Part shown: positions 1-7,410 of the stretch, one piece after another
Layout: every line of letters begins with the position of its first letter
How positions within the stretch are numbered: position 1 is the first letter of the stretch
Assembly: GCA_027038385.1 (NCBI GenBank)
Contig: JALVXE010000222.1
Coordinates: forward strand, 5,834 to 22,174
Reading direction: 5' to 3'
Length of the DNA stretch: 16,341 bases
Source of the DNA: Thermotogaceae bacterium
GTDB taxonomy: Bacteria; Thermotogota; Thermotogae; Thermotogales; Thermotogaceae
Made by a program: the position numbers and the translations under genes
The notes under the pieces: generated by a model
The model's input: only the letters and a program-made list of their open reading frames with translations
Told to the model about the DNA's origin: nothing
Databases searched by the model: none

Positions 1-380
1 TATCTTATCTTCGAGCTGTCTCCAAGTCGGAAGAGATCAGTTCTTTCATCGTCTTTTTTCAACTTCAGGTACCTATGTGAAGCGGATTCCGCCATCCTCT
101 TCAGTATAGCCATCAGATCACTCTTCTCTACGAGCTCGCCTAGCTCCTCAGTCAATCTGTCTCCAATCTCAAAATCCTCATCATCTGGAAGGAGCTTTAT
201 CTGATCTTTCATGCCATCTTCTAGGTCTTTCTTCACCATCTTTAGAAACCTGAAGGCGTATTCAGCAAAAGCCTTGTATATCTCCTCAGGACGTTTTATT
301 TCATCCAGCGCCCTCCTGTAATCACTCTCAAGTTCCTTCTCATATTTGACGAAAGATAGCATCTTTTCACCTTTTTTCAT
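1..380 (-). CDS. Unknown small charged helical protein, reaches window edge
   Basis: I do not recognise this gene. Reading the minus strand from the ATG at 380-378 gives 126 uninterrupted codons (N-terminus MKKGEKMLSFVKYEKELESD). The last two visible bases are TA, so the gene either stops exactly at the edge (TAA/TAG) or continues with a TAT/TAC codon. The product is rich in Lys, Glu, Asp and Leu, with no signal peptide, no membrane segment and no cysteine, and looks mostly alpha-helical, hence cytosolic. A ribosome binding site GGGGTGA sits 4 bases before the ATG. A second in-frame ATG at 362-360 is possible but lies further from that site. It lies downstream of rplS but beyond a terminator, so it is probably transcribed separately; a TAAAAT -10-like hexamer at 405-400 is the only promoter hint, without a good -35. 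Confidence 0.7.
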   Translation of the reverse strand, partial: MKKGEKMLSFVKYEKELESDYRRALDEIKRPEEIYKAFAEYAFRFLKMVKKDLEDGMKDQIKLLPDDEDFEIGDRLTEELGELVEKSDLMAILKRMAESASHRYLKLKKDDERTDLFRLGDSSKIR

Positions 381-420
381 CTTTTCACCCCCTCGATCTA
401 TTTTACTAAAAACCTTCTCG

Positions 421-449
421 CACAAAGAAGCCGCCTTGAAAAGGCGGCT
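421..449 (-). terminator. Intrinsic terminator after rplS
   Basis: On the minus strand a perfect 7-bp stem AGCCGCC / GGCGGCT with a 7-base loop (TTTTCAA) is followed by the U-rich tail TCTTTGTG. The first stem base coincides with the last base of the rplS stop codon, so it ends the ffh-to-rplS operon. The plus-strand version lacks an immediate T-run and faces no converging gene. Confidence 0.85.
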
Positions 450-799
450 CACCTTCTCTCTTTTATCTTTATCTTGCCTTTGATATTTCTCAAATAGTAC
501 AGTTTTGCCCTTCTCACTTTACCCTTCCTGACAACCTCAATCTTTTCAAGGGCTGGCGAGTGAATCGGAACTATCCTTTCAACCCCAATTCCCCCGCTCG
601 CTATCCTTCTAACGGTAATCGTTCTGGAGAGCCCAGAGCCTCTGATCGCTATGACTATCCCCTGGAATACCTGCGTTCTCTCCCTGTTACCCTCCTTGAC
701 TTTCAAGTGGAGTTTCACCGTATCCCCTGGCCTTATCTCTGGAATGTCTTTCTTCAGGTAATCTTTCTCAACGATCCTTACAAGGTGATCCATACTCAT
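449..799 (-). CDS. rplS: 50S ribosomal protein L19
   Basis: L19 is a structural protein of the large ribosomal subunit, located at the interface with the 30S subunit. The 116-aa product has the typical L19 build: RPGDTVKLHLKVKEGNRERTQVFQGIVIA, the GSGLSRTITVRRI segment, then the basic C-terminus KVRRAKLYYLR. Length is normal for the family. The ATG at 799 overlaps the stop of the upstream methyltransferase gene by 4 bases (ATGA), and a GGAGGG site lies 7 bases before it. A second ATG two codons on (793) corresponds to the start I recall in Thermotoga, but its spacing to the site is worse. Last gene of the operon; the terminator hairpin begins within its stop codon. Confidence 0.97.
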   Translation of the reverse strand: MSMDHLVRIVEKDYLKKDIPEIRPGDTVKLHLKVKEGNRERTQVFQGIVIAIRGSGLSRTITVRRIASGGIGVERIVPIHSPALEKIEVVRKGKVRRAKLYYLRNIKGKIKIKERR

Positions 800-1383
800 G
801 AGTCATCCCTCCCTATTGTCGTTTCTTCTCCTATCAATCTGTCGATGATTATCGCCGCCGCGGCGCGAACTGACAGATGGTTGTAATCGCTACTCGCCCT
901 GACGGGCTCTATAACGTAATCAGAGATCTCCAATATCTCGTTTGGAAGTCCCCAACTCGTTCCAAAGAGTATGAGAGAAGGTCTTTTCTCTTCTCTCAGA
1001 ATTTTCGAAGCTTTTTCAAAGCTTATAGAATTTTCTCTTTTCTTTGCCGAAGTGAAGAATATGACTGGCTTTTCCCCTTCGTTTTCCTCTATATCTTCTA
1101 AAACTTCTTCTAAATATTCTTTCACTCTCACGAGCTTTAAAGCTTCGCGTCTTGACGGATTGTAGTTTTTTCCAAACCCTTCGGTCCAAAAGTTCAGGAC
1201 CTTTTCCACTATGTCTTTCTGCGCTGGGAGATTCGTAACTATGTAGTATCCCTTTATACCGTAGGTTCTGCTAGTTCTGGCTATATCGTGAACATCGAGG
1301 TTTGTCACGGCGGATGAGATTATCCTTCCATCTCTGCCCAGCACCGGATAGTGGATAAGAGCAACGTATATCTTATTGAGCAC
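796..1383 (-). CDS. SPOUT-fold RNA methyltransferase (COG4752 / TM1570 type)
   Basis: Predicted S-adenosylmethionine-dependent RNA methyltransferase of the SPOUT (alpha/beta knot) class; the RNA target is not known to me. The 195-aa product carries the family's N-terminus (KIYVALIHYPVLGRDG), the TNLDVHDIARTSRTYG segment, FFTSAKKREN, and the C-terminal knot with GTSWGLP and NHLSVRAAAAII, where the SAM pocket is expected. It closely resembles the T. maritima protein TM1570 as I remember it. The GTG start at 1383 overlaps the end of trmD by 11 bases, and its stop overlaps rplS by 4. Its position between trmD and rplS suggests a role in tRNA or ribosomal RNA modification; that is inference from context. 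Confidence 0.88.
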   Translation of the reverse strand: MLNKIYVALIHYPVLGRDGRIISSAVTNLDVHDIARTSRTYGIKGYYIVTNLPAQKDIVEKVLNFWTEGFGKNYNPSRREALKLVRVKEYLEEVLEDIEENEGEKPVIFFTSAKKRENSISFEKASKILREEKRPSLILFGTSWGLPNEILEISDYVIEPVRASSDYNHLSVRAAAAIIIDRLIGEETTIGRDDS

Positions 1384-2122
1384 TTTTGATCAGCTCCCTG
1401 AACAGCTCTATAATGGAAAGTTTATCGATCCTGTCAAAGCTTTCCTTCTTCAAGAAAAGATCTGGTCTTTTGAGAATGGTCTTTTTCATCGACTCTTTCC
1501 TTCTCCAAACTTCTATCCTTTCATGATCCCCACTCAAGAGAACCTCTGGAACGCTTTTTCCACGAACATTCCTCGGTCTTGTGTAAACTGGATGATCTAA
1601 AAGATCCTTCATGAAAGATTCTCTTTTAACGGATTCTTCATCTACTACTCCGGGGACGAATCTAGACGTCGCGTCTACTATCACCATGGCGGCGAGCTCT
1701 CCACCAGTTAGAACGTAGTCTCCTATTGAGATCTCCTCGTCTACTATATCCATTACCCTTTCGTCTATCCCTTCGTATCTTCCGCAAAAGATAACCACAT
1801 CTTTTTTTTGAGATAGTTCCATCGCTTTTTCGTTGTCAAAGATCCTTCCTTGCGGTGACGTCAGAACCACATAGGGTTTCCCGAACTCCTTCAAATAGAA
1901 ATCGTAAAATCTGAAGAAAGGCTCCGCCTTCATCACCATTCCGGGTCCTCCGCCAAACGGGTAATCATCCACTACCCTGTGTTTGTCTGTTGTGAAGTCT
2001 CTCAAGTTGTAAACGTTTACTTCTATAATTCCTTCGGCTATCGCCTGAGCTACCACACCGAACTTTTTGAAGGCTTCGATCATATCCGGAAAGATCGTCA
2101 CGACGGAGAACCTCATATCCAT
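1373..2122 (-). CDS. trmD: tRNA (guanine37-N1)-methyltransferase
   Basis: TrmD methylates N1 of G37, next to the anticodon of tRNAs reading CNN codons, and so prevents +1 frameshifting; it works as a dimer in the cytosol. Diagnostic features in the 249-aa product: the VTIFPDM start, HRVVDDYPFGGGPGMVM (about 48-64), the knot with FCGRYEGIDERV (112-123) and ISIGDYVLTGGE (131-142), and the LLDHPVYTRP segment near 174-183. The ATG at 2122 has an AAGGA site 7 bases upstream and overlaps rimM by 10 bases. An in-frame ATG at 2116 would give a 4-base ATGA overlap with the rimM stop and matches the usual MR... N-terminus, so either may be used. Confidence 0.97.
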   Translation of the reverse strand: MDMRFSVVTIFPDMIEAFKKFGVVAQAIAEGIIEVNVYNLRDFTTDKHRVVDDYPFGGGPGMVMKAEPFFRFYDFYLKEFGKPYVVLTSPQGRIFDNEKAMELSQKKDVVIFCGRYEGIDERVMDIVDEEISIGDYVLTGGELAAMVIVDATSRFVPGVVDEESVKRESFMKDLLDHPVYTRPRNVRGKSVPEVLLSGDHERIEVWRRKESMKKTILKRPDLFLKKESFDRIDKLSIIELFRELIKSAQ

Positions 2123-2643
2123 TCCATCTTCCTTATCTTTATAGTTTTGCTATTTATGTCCACGTCCTCTACATAGTCCCTTATCATCGGAACTAGTCTT
2201 TCTTCCCCCTCATCGTTTCTTACAACCAATACCCCGTTTGAACCGGTCTCTATTATGTCTACGACTTTTCCTATGTCTTTTCCATCTTCGTAAACCTCGC
2301 AGTCAAATATCTCTTCGAAATAGTACTCATCCTCTTCGAGCTCTGGAAGATCCTCTCTTTTTATATAAACTTTGAACCCTTCCAGGATCTTAGAGGTCTC
2401 CCTGTCATCGAACTCTTCAAACTTCACAAGAAGTGACTTCGGACCTAGTCTCATGCTTTCAATTTTCAAGAAAAATCCCCTATCTTTCTCTTCGCTGTAG
2501 AGAAACACTTCGTCTAAATTCTCTATGATTTCTGGAACGTTTGTCAGAGGAAAAAGTCTCACCTCTCCGGCAAGGCCGTGAGTTTTTCCCAAAACTCCTA
2601 CTGGTACCATTTCCTTGAGGATCTTCTCGATCCTCGGATTCAC
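2113..2643 (-). CDS. rimM: Ribosome maturation factor RimM (16S processing)
   Basis: RimM helps mature the head of the 30S subunit, binding protein S19. The 176-aa product shows the N-terminal RimM domain with VGVLGKTHGLAGEVRLFPLT (about residues 15-34), followed by a C-terminal PRC-barrel region starting near EYYFEEIFDCEV and ending with a charged tail. The start is GTG at 2643, which overlaps the TGA of the KH-protein gene (GTGA). The gene sits between khpA and trmD, the order usual in Firmicutes and Thermotogales for the rpsP cluster. Confidence 0.95.
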   Translation of the reverse strand: MNPRIEKILKEMVPVGVLGKTHGLAGEVRLFPLTNVPEIIENLDEVFLYSEEKDRGFFLKIESMRLGPKSLLVKFEEFDDRETSKILEGFKVYIKREDLPELEEDEYYFEEIFDCEVYEDGKDIGKVVDIIETGSNGVLVVRNDEGEERLVPMIRDYVEDVDINSKTIKIRKMEWI

Positions 2644-2864
2644 GACCTCACCACCTTGAGAGTGAATTCCTCTCCATCTGCCAGCGACGACAAAAGGATC
2701 TTTATACTCTTTATCGTTCTGCCGTCTTTTCCTATGACCTGTCCCACATCTTCATCGTTCACCACTATCTCGTAGACCTTCCCTTCGTTTTCCAGCTCTA
2801 CCACCACGACATCCTCTGGATGGCGAACGAGACCCTTCAAAATGTGTTCAAGGATCTCTTTCAT
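2640..2864 (-). CDS. khpA: KH-domain RNA-binding protein (KhpA type)
   Basis: A 74-aa single type-II-like KH domain protein that binds RNA through its GXXG loop, seen here as GKDG at residues 45-48 within QVIGKDGRTIKSIKILL. In Firmicutes such proteins pair with KhpB/Jag and affect many transcripts and cell shape; whether that holds here is not visible. The ATG at 2864 overlaps the rpsP stop by 4 bases, and its own stop overlaps rimM by 4. The conserved place between rpsP and rimM supports the assignment. The symbol follows the homologous family and is not proof of function. Confidence 0.92.
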   Translation of the reverse strand: MKEILEHILKGLVRHPEDVVVVELENEGKVYEIVVNDEDVGQVIGKDGRTIKSIKILLSSLADGEEFTLKVVRS

Positions 2865-3148
2865 TCGCCTTCATCCTCCTTCTTACCGTACTTGGCTTCG
2901 TGAACCTTCTTCATTACACCAAACTTTCTGAAGATATCCCTAACCGTCTTGCTCGGTTGCGCTCCTTTGAGAATCCACTCGACTGCTTTGTCAACGTCAA
3001 CCTTCATCTCGGCTGGATCCCTCACCGGATCATAGTACCCAAGAGACTCTATGTATGCTCCGTCTCTCTTCTTCCTCTGATCCACCACGACTATCCTGTA
3101 GAACGGTCTGTTTCTCTTACCCATCCTTGTGAGCCTGATCCTTACCAC
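2861..3148 (-). CDS. rpsP: 30S ribosomal protein S16
   Basis: S16 is an early-binding protein of the small subunit. The 95-aa sequence is typical: VRIRLTRMGKRNRPFYRIVV at the N-terminus, then YIESLGYYDP, WILKGAQPSKTVRDIFRKFG and a basic and acidic tail. It begins with GTG at 3148, which is preceded by GGAGGTGATC (3160-3151), a full-strength ribosome binding site, fitting high expression. It lies 14 bases after the ffh stop and overlaps khpA by 4 bases. Confidence 0.97.
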   Translation of the reverse strand: MVRIRLTRMGKRNRPFYRIVVVDQRKKRDGAYIESLGYYDPVRDPAEMKVDVDKAVEWILKGAQPSKTVRDIFRKFGVMKKVHEAKYGKKEDEGE

Positions 3149-3162
3149 ACGATCACCTCCTG

Positions 3163-4464
3163 TCAGAACTTCATAAACGGTATTCTTCCCTTTTTGAATC
3201 TCTTCATCATCTTCTTCATCTCATCGTAGCTCTTCAAGAGCTTGTTCACATCCTGCACCGTCGTTCCGCTTCCCTTCGCTATTCTCTTCTTTCTCGAGTA
3301 ATCAACTATCCATGGTTTTCTTCTCTCTTCTGGTGTCATGGAATTTATTATCGCTTCGATCTTTTTGAGCTCCTTCTCACTCGTTGCCAAATCCATATCC
3401 GGGATTTTGAGCTGAGACGGCAGCATCTCAACGATCTTGTCTATCCCCATCTTCTTTATCTGTCTTATCTGCTCCAAGAAATCCTCCAGAGTGAACTCGG
3501 CTTTTAGAAATCTTTTAGCCGTTTTTTCCATCTTCTCTTTGTCAAGGTCTTTCTCTATCCTCTCTATGAGGGACAGAACATCTCCCATACCCAGAATCCT
3601 TGATGCCATTCTGTCAGGATAGAATTTCTCGAGCGCATCGATTTTCTCCCCAATTCCTATGAACTTCACAGGCTTCCCCAGAATGTAGCTTATAGAAAGA
3701 ATCACTCCACCCCTTGCGTCACCATCTAGCTTCGTGACTATGAATCCCGTTAGGTCCAACTTCTCATCGAACACCTTTGCGGCGTTCACTGCGTCCTGCC
3801 CCATCATCGCATCGACAACAAGGAGAATCTCATCTGGCTGGAGAATATCTTTCAACCTCGCGAGCTCTTCCATCATCTCATCGTCTATGTGAAGTCTTCC
3901 CGCAGTGTCGACTATCATCACGTCAAATTCATCTTTTGCTCTTTCAAGCGCGTCTTTGACTATCTTCTCGGGATTCTTTTTATCTCCAGTGAAAACTTCC
4001 ACATCGATCAGTTTTCCAAGCTTCTCAAGCTGATCTATGGCCGCAGGTCTGTAGACATCTGCCGCCACAAGGATTGGCCTCTTCCCAGACCTTCTCAAAA
4101 AATTCGCGAGCTTTGCTGCTGTAGTGGTTTTCCCAGAGCCTTGAAGGCCCACAAGCATAATCGGTGAGGGCTTTTTAGAAAGCTTTAAATCTTCCACATG
4201 ATCTCCCATTATCTTCATGAGTTCGTCCCTGATTATCTTTATGAACTGCTGCTCTGGTGTAAAACTCTTTAAAACCTCCTCACCAAGAGCCTTCTCTTTA
4301 ACCGAGTTTATGAAATCCTTGACAACCTTGTAGTTGACATCAGCTTCAAGGAGAGACAGTTTAACCTGCCTGACGGCATCGGATATGTTCTTTTCTGTCA
4401 GTCTCCCTTTCCCAGATATACTCTTGAAAACTTTTGAAAGCTTCTCCTGCAAACCTTCAAGCAT
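3163..4464 (-). CDS. ffh: Signal recognition particle GTPase Ffh
   Basis: Ffh (SRP54) binds signal sequences emerging from the ribosome and, with 4.5S RNA and the receptor FtsY, hands them to the translocon. From ATG 4464 the product is 433 aa, the length I recall for T. maritima Ffh. N-domain helices cover about 1-95. The G domain has P-loop GLQGSGKTTT (106-115), DVYRPAAIDQL, DTAGRLH (near 187) and TKLDGDARGG. A methionine-containing M domain (from about 300) holds the signal-peptide groove and RNA site. The start is set by GGGAGGAG 5 bases upstream; the open frame extends to 4605 but those extra residues run through the promoter and do not resemble Ffh. First gene of the operon. Confidence 0.98.
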   Translation of the reverse strand: MLEGLQEKLSKVFKSISGKGRLTEKNISDAVRQVKLSLLEADVNYKVVKDFINSVKEKALGEEVLKSFTPEQQFIKIIRDELMKIMGDHVEDLKLSKKPSPIMLVGLQGSGKTTTAAKLANFLRRSGKRPILVAADVYRPAAIDQLEKLGKLIDVEVFTGDKKNPEKIVKDALERAKDEFDVMIVDTAGRLHIDDEMMEELARLKDILQPDEILLVVDAMMGQDAVNAAKVFDEKLDLTGFIVTKLDGDARGGVILSISYILGKPVKFIGIGEKIDALEKFYPDRMASRILGMGDVLSLIERIEKDLDKEKMEKTAKRFLKAEFTLEDFLEQIRQIKKMGIDKIVEMLPSQLKIPDMDLATSEKELKKIEAIINSMTPEERRKPWIVDYSRKKRIAKGSGTTVQDVNKLLKSYDEMKKMMKRFKKGRIPFMKF

Positions 4465-4490
4465 ATTCTCTCCTCCCAAACGCCTGCAGA

Positions 4491-4520
4491 ATTTTACCAG
4501 AAACGTGACAGGAATGTTAC
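4491..4520 (-). promoter_or_regulatory. Candidate promoter of the ffh operon
   Basis: On the minus strand an extended -10 element TGGTAAAAT (4499-4491) lies 18 bases downstream of GTAACA (4520-4515), a 4/6 match to the sigma-70-type -35 box. Transcription would start near 4484, about 20 bases before the ffh start. No other pair in this gap matches as well. Confidence 0.45.
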
Positions 4521-4537
4521 AGTTTACTGAACTGTAA
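4517..4537. promoter_or_regulatory. Perfect inverted repeat, possible operator at the ffh promoter
   Basis: TTACAGTT-N5-AACTGTAA is an 8-bp perfect palindrome with a 5-base spacer. It overlaps the candidate -35 box of the ffh promoter, where a dimeric repressor would block RNA polymerase. CTGTAA recurs at 4550-4555 on the same strand. It could equally form an RNA hairpin only if transcription started further upstream. No regulator is identified. Confidence 0.4.
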
Positions 4538-4570
4538 TGAATAGGTAAAATTACAGAAACAATCTCAATT

Positions 4571-4584
4571 CTGAGGAAACTCAG
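4571..4584 (-). terminator. Weak hairpin after the beta-propeller gene
   Basis: On the minus strand CTGAG-TTTC-CTCAG forms a 5-bp stem with a 4-base loop, 44 bases after the stop of the propeller gene, followed by AATTGAGATTG without a strong T-run. It is at best a weak terminator, so read-through into ffh is conceivable. The rest of 4465-4628 holds only the promoter and inverted repeat described separately. Confidence 0.2.
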
Positions 4585-4628
4585 GAAGCTATGGTGATCG
4601 ATCAAACTTGATTGTTTTTTCAGCGGAA

Positions 4629-6599
4629 TTAGTATTTCACAACTTTTAGGTGGTTTGGATTACCACAGCACATCGGCCAGGGACCATCATCAATCCCGTC
4701 TGTAAGTTCGTAAACTGCATAGATCTTTCCATCCGTTGATCCAAAGTACACAGCGTTTTTACTCACGACTGGAGAAGCAACAACCTTGCCAGCTGTGGAC
4801 ACTTTCCACCTCAGCGTTCCATCCAGGTTCAACGCGTAGAGGTACCCGTCTTCCGTTCCAAAGAACAAAAAGCCCTCTTTTGACACCGCTGGGTCGGAGG
4901 TTATGGAACTTCCAGCGTTGTACGTCCACATGAGATTTCCTTCCCTATCAAGGGAGATTATCTTTCCTCCTCTGGTTCCAAATATGACCCTGCCGTAGGA
5001 ATCAACCACAGGTCCTGAAGATATCTCATCACCCGCGTCGTACTTCCAAATTATCTTCCCCTTCTTGCTGATTGCGAAGAGAACTCCATTCGTCGTACCG
5101 AAGTATATGTTTCCATCATCGTCAGCGGCCATATAAGATGATACCCATCCGCCTGCGTCGAATTCCCAAAGGACGTTCCCAGAGTAAGAAACGGCATAAA
5201 CTTCTCCACTACTCGTGCCAAAAACTATTTGGCCATCGCCGTAGAGAATTATGTTCGTCGTCATCCAACCAGATAGCTCCCTTTTCCAAACGATTTTTCC
5301 ATTTTCAATGGCATACAAGTAGCCATCCTCAGATCCAACATACACCCTATCTTCGTCCACGGTCACCGGTTTCGTGATGTCTCCACCGAGTCTCGTTCTC
5401 CAAACGAGATTCCCACTTTCGTCCACGACATAGATGTAGTTATCCCAGCTTCCTACGAATATCTTTCCCTTTCTGCCAACAACCGGAGAGGTTATGAGAA
5501 ATCTCGCCCTGTAACTCCAAAGGAACTTGCCGGATTCATCGAGTGAGAATATACCTCCGTTCACCGAGGCGAAGAATATCTTTCCGTCCATGATCATAGG
5601 AGCAGATCTGATTTCGCTAGCTGCAGAATAGCTCCACATAACACTTCCGGGAGGCATTTTCTTTGCGGGAGAAACTCTCTTCCTTGCAAATAGCTTCACA
5701 CTCATCGCAGGAACGTAATTCAGAAAACTCAGGCCAAACTTTCCGAGTTTGTATATGTACATTCCCTTGTCTTTCGCAACGTATATGTATCCGAAGACGA
5801 CATCTATATCGGATACATCTGCTCCCATATACTTACTGAAGAGGAGTTTTGGTTCGAACGGATCGGATACGTCCAAGACGGATATCTTCCCAGATGGTGA
5901 TGAAACTACAAGGAAATTCTTGTACAGTATTCCTTTTTCCGCGTTCTCTGGAAGGTATGTGTACTTGATGACTTTAGGTCTCATGGGATCGCTCACGTTC
6001 ACAACGAATATCATCCCACTCTCACATATAGCGAACAGGTTCTCATCACTTGGTATGACCTCCACAACCTTTTCGAGACGTGCTTCGAGTCTCCAAACTA
6101 TCCGCGGATCTGAAGGATTCTCTACGTTGATCATCCCCACGCCGTTTTCTCCGAAGTTGACGACGAGATACTTATCGCTTAGAAATCTCATGTTGATTAT
6201 CTTCCATCTTGTCGAAAGCGTTCCTAGAACTTTAAAATCCGGGTCCATGATGTATATCGTCCCGTCGTAGGACACGGCTATTTCTTTACCCTTCACGTCG
6301 AAACTTGAGATTTGAAATGAGAAATCCTTCTCCGATTTTTTGACGACATCTCCGTTCTCCCCAACCACCAGGGTTTCTATGGATCTGTCATGCTTGATGA
6401 ATATCAAATTCCCCGTCACAAGGATATCGTCGGCCTTCGAATTGAGTTTGTAATACCTGACCATCTTCGGATTTGCGGGATCGCTTATATCCGTTACGAC
6501 CATCATATCGGGAGACTCAAGGTACGCTGTTACGACGGATACCGCCATGGCAATGGCATACATCATTGCGATAACTGCGATCGATAGATAGCGAATCAC
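4629..6599 (-). CDS. Exported two-part beta-propeller protein (LVIVD + PQQ-like repeats)
   Basis: A 656-aa protein of unknown task, probably outside the cytoplasmic membrane. Residues 1-25 are a hydrophobic signal or anchor (IRYLSIAVIAMMYAIAMAV). Residues about 35-300 hold four LVIVD-like units with the DVSDPxxPK signature (at 37, 158, 201, 243). Residues about 318-640 hold eight units of roughly 40 residues with the pattern GxxDGxLYAL-x-GxxxWxY, one Trp each (first at 322), as in eight-bladed PQQ-type propellers. The end GPWPMCCGNPNH resembles the usual WPM closing segment. No PQQ or metal site is evident, so a structural or binding role (as in BamB-like proteins) is more likely than enzymatic. 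The GTG start at 6599 has a GGAGGGG site 5 bases before it; the upstream 31 codons to 6692 cross the promoter region and truA and are rejected. Confidence 0.85.
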   Translation of the reverse strand: MIRYLSIAVIAMMYAIAMAVSVVTAYLESPDMMVVTDISDPANPKMVRYYKLNSKADDILVTGNLIFIKHDRSIETLVVGENGDVVKKSEKDFSFQISSFDVKGKEIAVSYDGTIYIMDPDFKVLGTLSTRWKIINMRFLSDKYLVVNFGENGVGMINVENPSDPRIVWRLEARLEKVVEVIPSDENLFAICESGMIFVVNVSDPMRPKVIKYTYLPENAEKGILYKNFLVVSSPSGKISVLDVSDPFEPKLLFSKYMGADVSDIDVVFGYIYVAKDKGMYIYKLGKFGLSFLNYVPAMSVKLFARKRVSPAKKMPPGSVMWSYSAASEIRSAPMIMDGKIFFASVNGGIFSLDESGKFLWSYRARFLITSPVVGRKGKIFVGSWDNYIYVVDESGNLVWRTRLGGDITKPVTVDEDRVYVGSEDGYLYAIENGKIVWKRELSGWMTTNIILYGDGQIVFGTSSGEVYAVSYSGNVLWEFDAGGWVSSYMAADDDGNIYFGTTNGVLFAISKKGKIIWKYDAGDEISSGPVVDSYGRVIFGTRGGKIISLDREGNLMWTYNAGSSITSDPAVSKEGFLFFGTEDGYLYALNLDGTLRWKVSTAGKVVASPVVSKNAVYFGSTDGKIYAVYELTDGIDDGPWPMCCGNPNHLKVVKY

Positions 6600-6617
6600 A
6601 TTATCCCCTCCAGATAA

Positions 6618-6645
6618 TGTAAAATAAACCTTAGGATATTTTACA
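6618..6645. promoter_or_regulatory. Divergent promoter region with perfect 9-bp inverted repeat
   Basis: The 64-base gap between the propeller gene and truA contains TGTAAAATA-N10-TATTTTACA, a perfect 9-bp inverted repeat. Each arm includes a TAAAAT hexamer usable as a -10 box: 6620-6625 for the plus strand, 6643-6638 for the minus strand, so two face-to-face promoters are possible. Neither has a convincing -35 box at 16-18 bases. The repeat may therefore reflect paired -10 elements, an operator, or both. Confidence 0.45.
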
Positions 6646-6663
6646 CCAAAGGAGAGAGTAGAG

Positions 6664-7410
6664 TTGAAAAGACGAGTTGGAGCCATCGTCATGTACGACG
6701 GAAGTGCGTTTTATGGATACCAAGGTCAACCAAAGGTGAGGACGGTGCAAGGTGTTCTGGAGGGAGCTCTCGAAAGGATATTCAAGTACAGGGTTTACAC
6801 GCACGCTGCTGGTAGAACAGACGCTGGAGTGCACGCTTGTGAGCAGCTTGTGACTTTCGACTGTCCTAACCCGAGGATGACAAATGAAGATATCAAAAAC
6901 GCTATGAATGCGAACCTCCCACAAGATGTGTATGTCAAAGAAGTTGTGGATCTTCCTGAAAAGTTCAACCCAAGGTCCGAAGTGAAGAAGAGGATATATC
7001 ACTATTACATTCTGAACACCAAATACCCAGACATATTCAGAAGGAACTACGTTTGGTGGTTCCCATACGATCTGGACCTAAACTCCATGAGAGAGGCAGC
7101 AAGATATCTTGAAGGAGAACACGACTTCACGGCGTTCAAAAAGAGTGATCCGGACGATAAAAGAAGTCCGATAAGGGTGATCTACAGAATACGCATTTTA
7201 AGAATGAAAGGAGGGATTCTGCTATTCCGAGTGGAAGGAAGATCGTTTCTGAGGAGAATGGTGAGGAATATAGTTGGAGCACTCGTGAAGGTGGGAGTCG
7301 GAGATTGGGAACCGATCAACGTGAAGGAGCTCCTGGATTCTCGAGACAGATCGAAAGCTCCTGGATCAGCTCCACCAAATGGTTTGTATTTGTACTCAGT
7401 TCGATTTTGA
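6664..7410 (+). CDS. truA: tRNA pseudouridine(38-40) synthase TruA
   Basis: TruA converts uridines 38, 39 and 40 in the tRNA anticodon arm to pseudouridine; it is a cytosolic homodimer. The 248-aa product has the family start RVGAIVMYDGSAFYGYQ, the catalytic Asp in AAGRTDAGVHA (D53), NANLPQDVYVKEV, KRIYHYYI, HDFTAFKKSD and the C-terminal GRSFLRRMVRNIVGALVKVG. Length is typical. It begins with TTG at 6664, with AAAGGAG 9 bases upstream; no ATG or GTG lies in a fitting place. It is the first gene of the plus-strand operon, and its TGA overlaps a TTG of the next frame. Confidence 0.97.
   Translation: MKRRVGAIVMYDGSAFYGYQGQPKVRTVQGVLEGALERIFKYRVYTHAAGRTDAGVHACEQLVTFDCPNPRMTNEDIKNAMNANLPQDVYVKEVVDLPEKFNPRSEVKKRIYHYYILNTKYPDIFRRNYVWWFPYDLDLNSMREAARYLEGEHDFTAFKKSDPDDKRSPIRVIYRIRILRMKGGILLFRVEGRSFLRRMVRNIVGALVKVGVGDWEPINVKELLDSRDRSKAPGSAPPNGLYLYSVRF

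Noticed and set aside
429..449. Bidirectional terminator use of the rplS hairpin
   Set aside because: The plus-strand side lacks a T-run next to the stem, and no plus-strand gene converges on it.
4465..4605. N-terminal extension of ffh up to an upstream ATG at 4605
   Set aside because: The 47 extra residues cover the promoter, the palindrome and the ribosome binding site, are unlike Ffh, and the ATG at 4464 has a strong Shine-Dalgarno sequence and gives the family's normal length.
4465..4628. A 4.5S/SRP RNA or riboswitch upstream of ffh
   Set aside because: No GGAA tetraloop helix of SRP RNA and no recognisable riboswitch core can be seen; only short hairpins and the palindrome are present.
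5749..6270. 173-codon open frame on the plus strand
   Set aside because: It is antisense to the well-supported propeller gene, has no ribosome binding site and no recognisable protein character.
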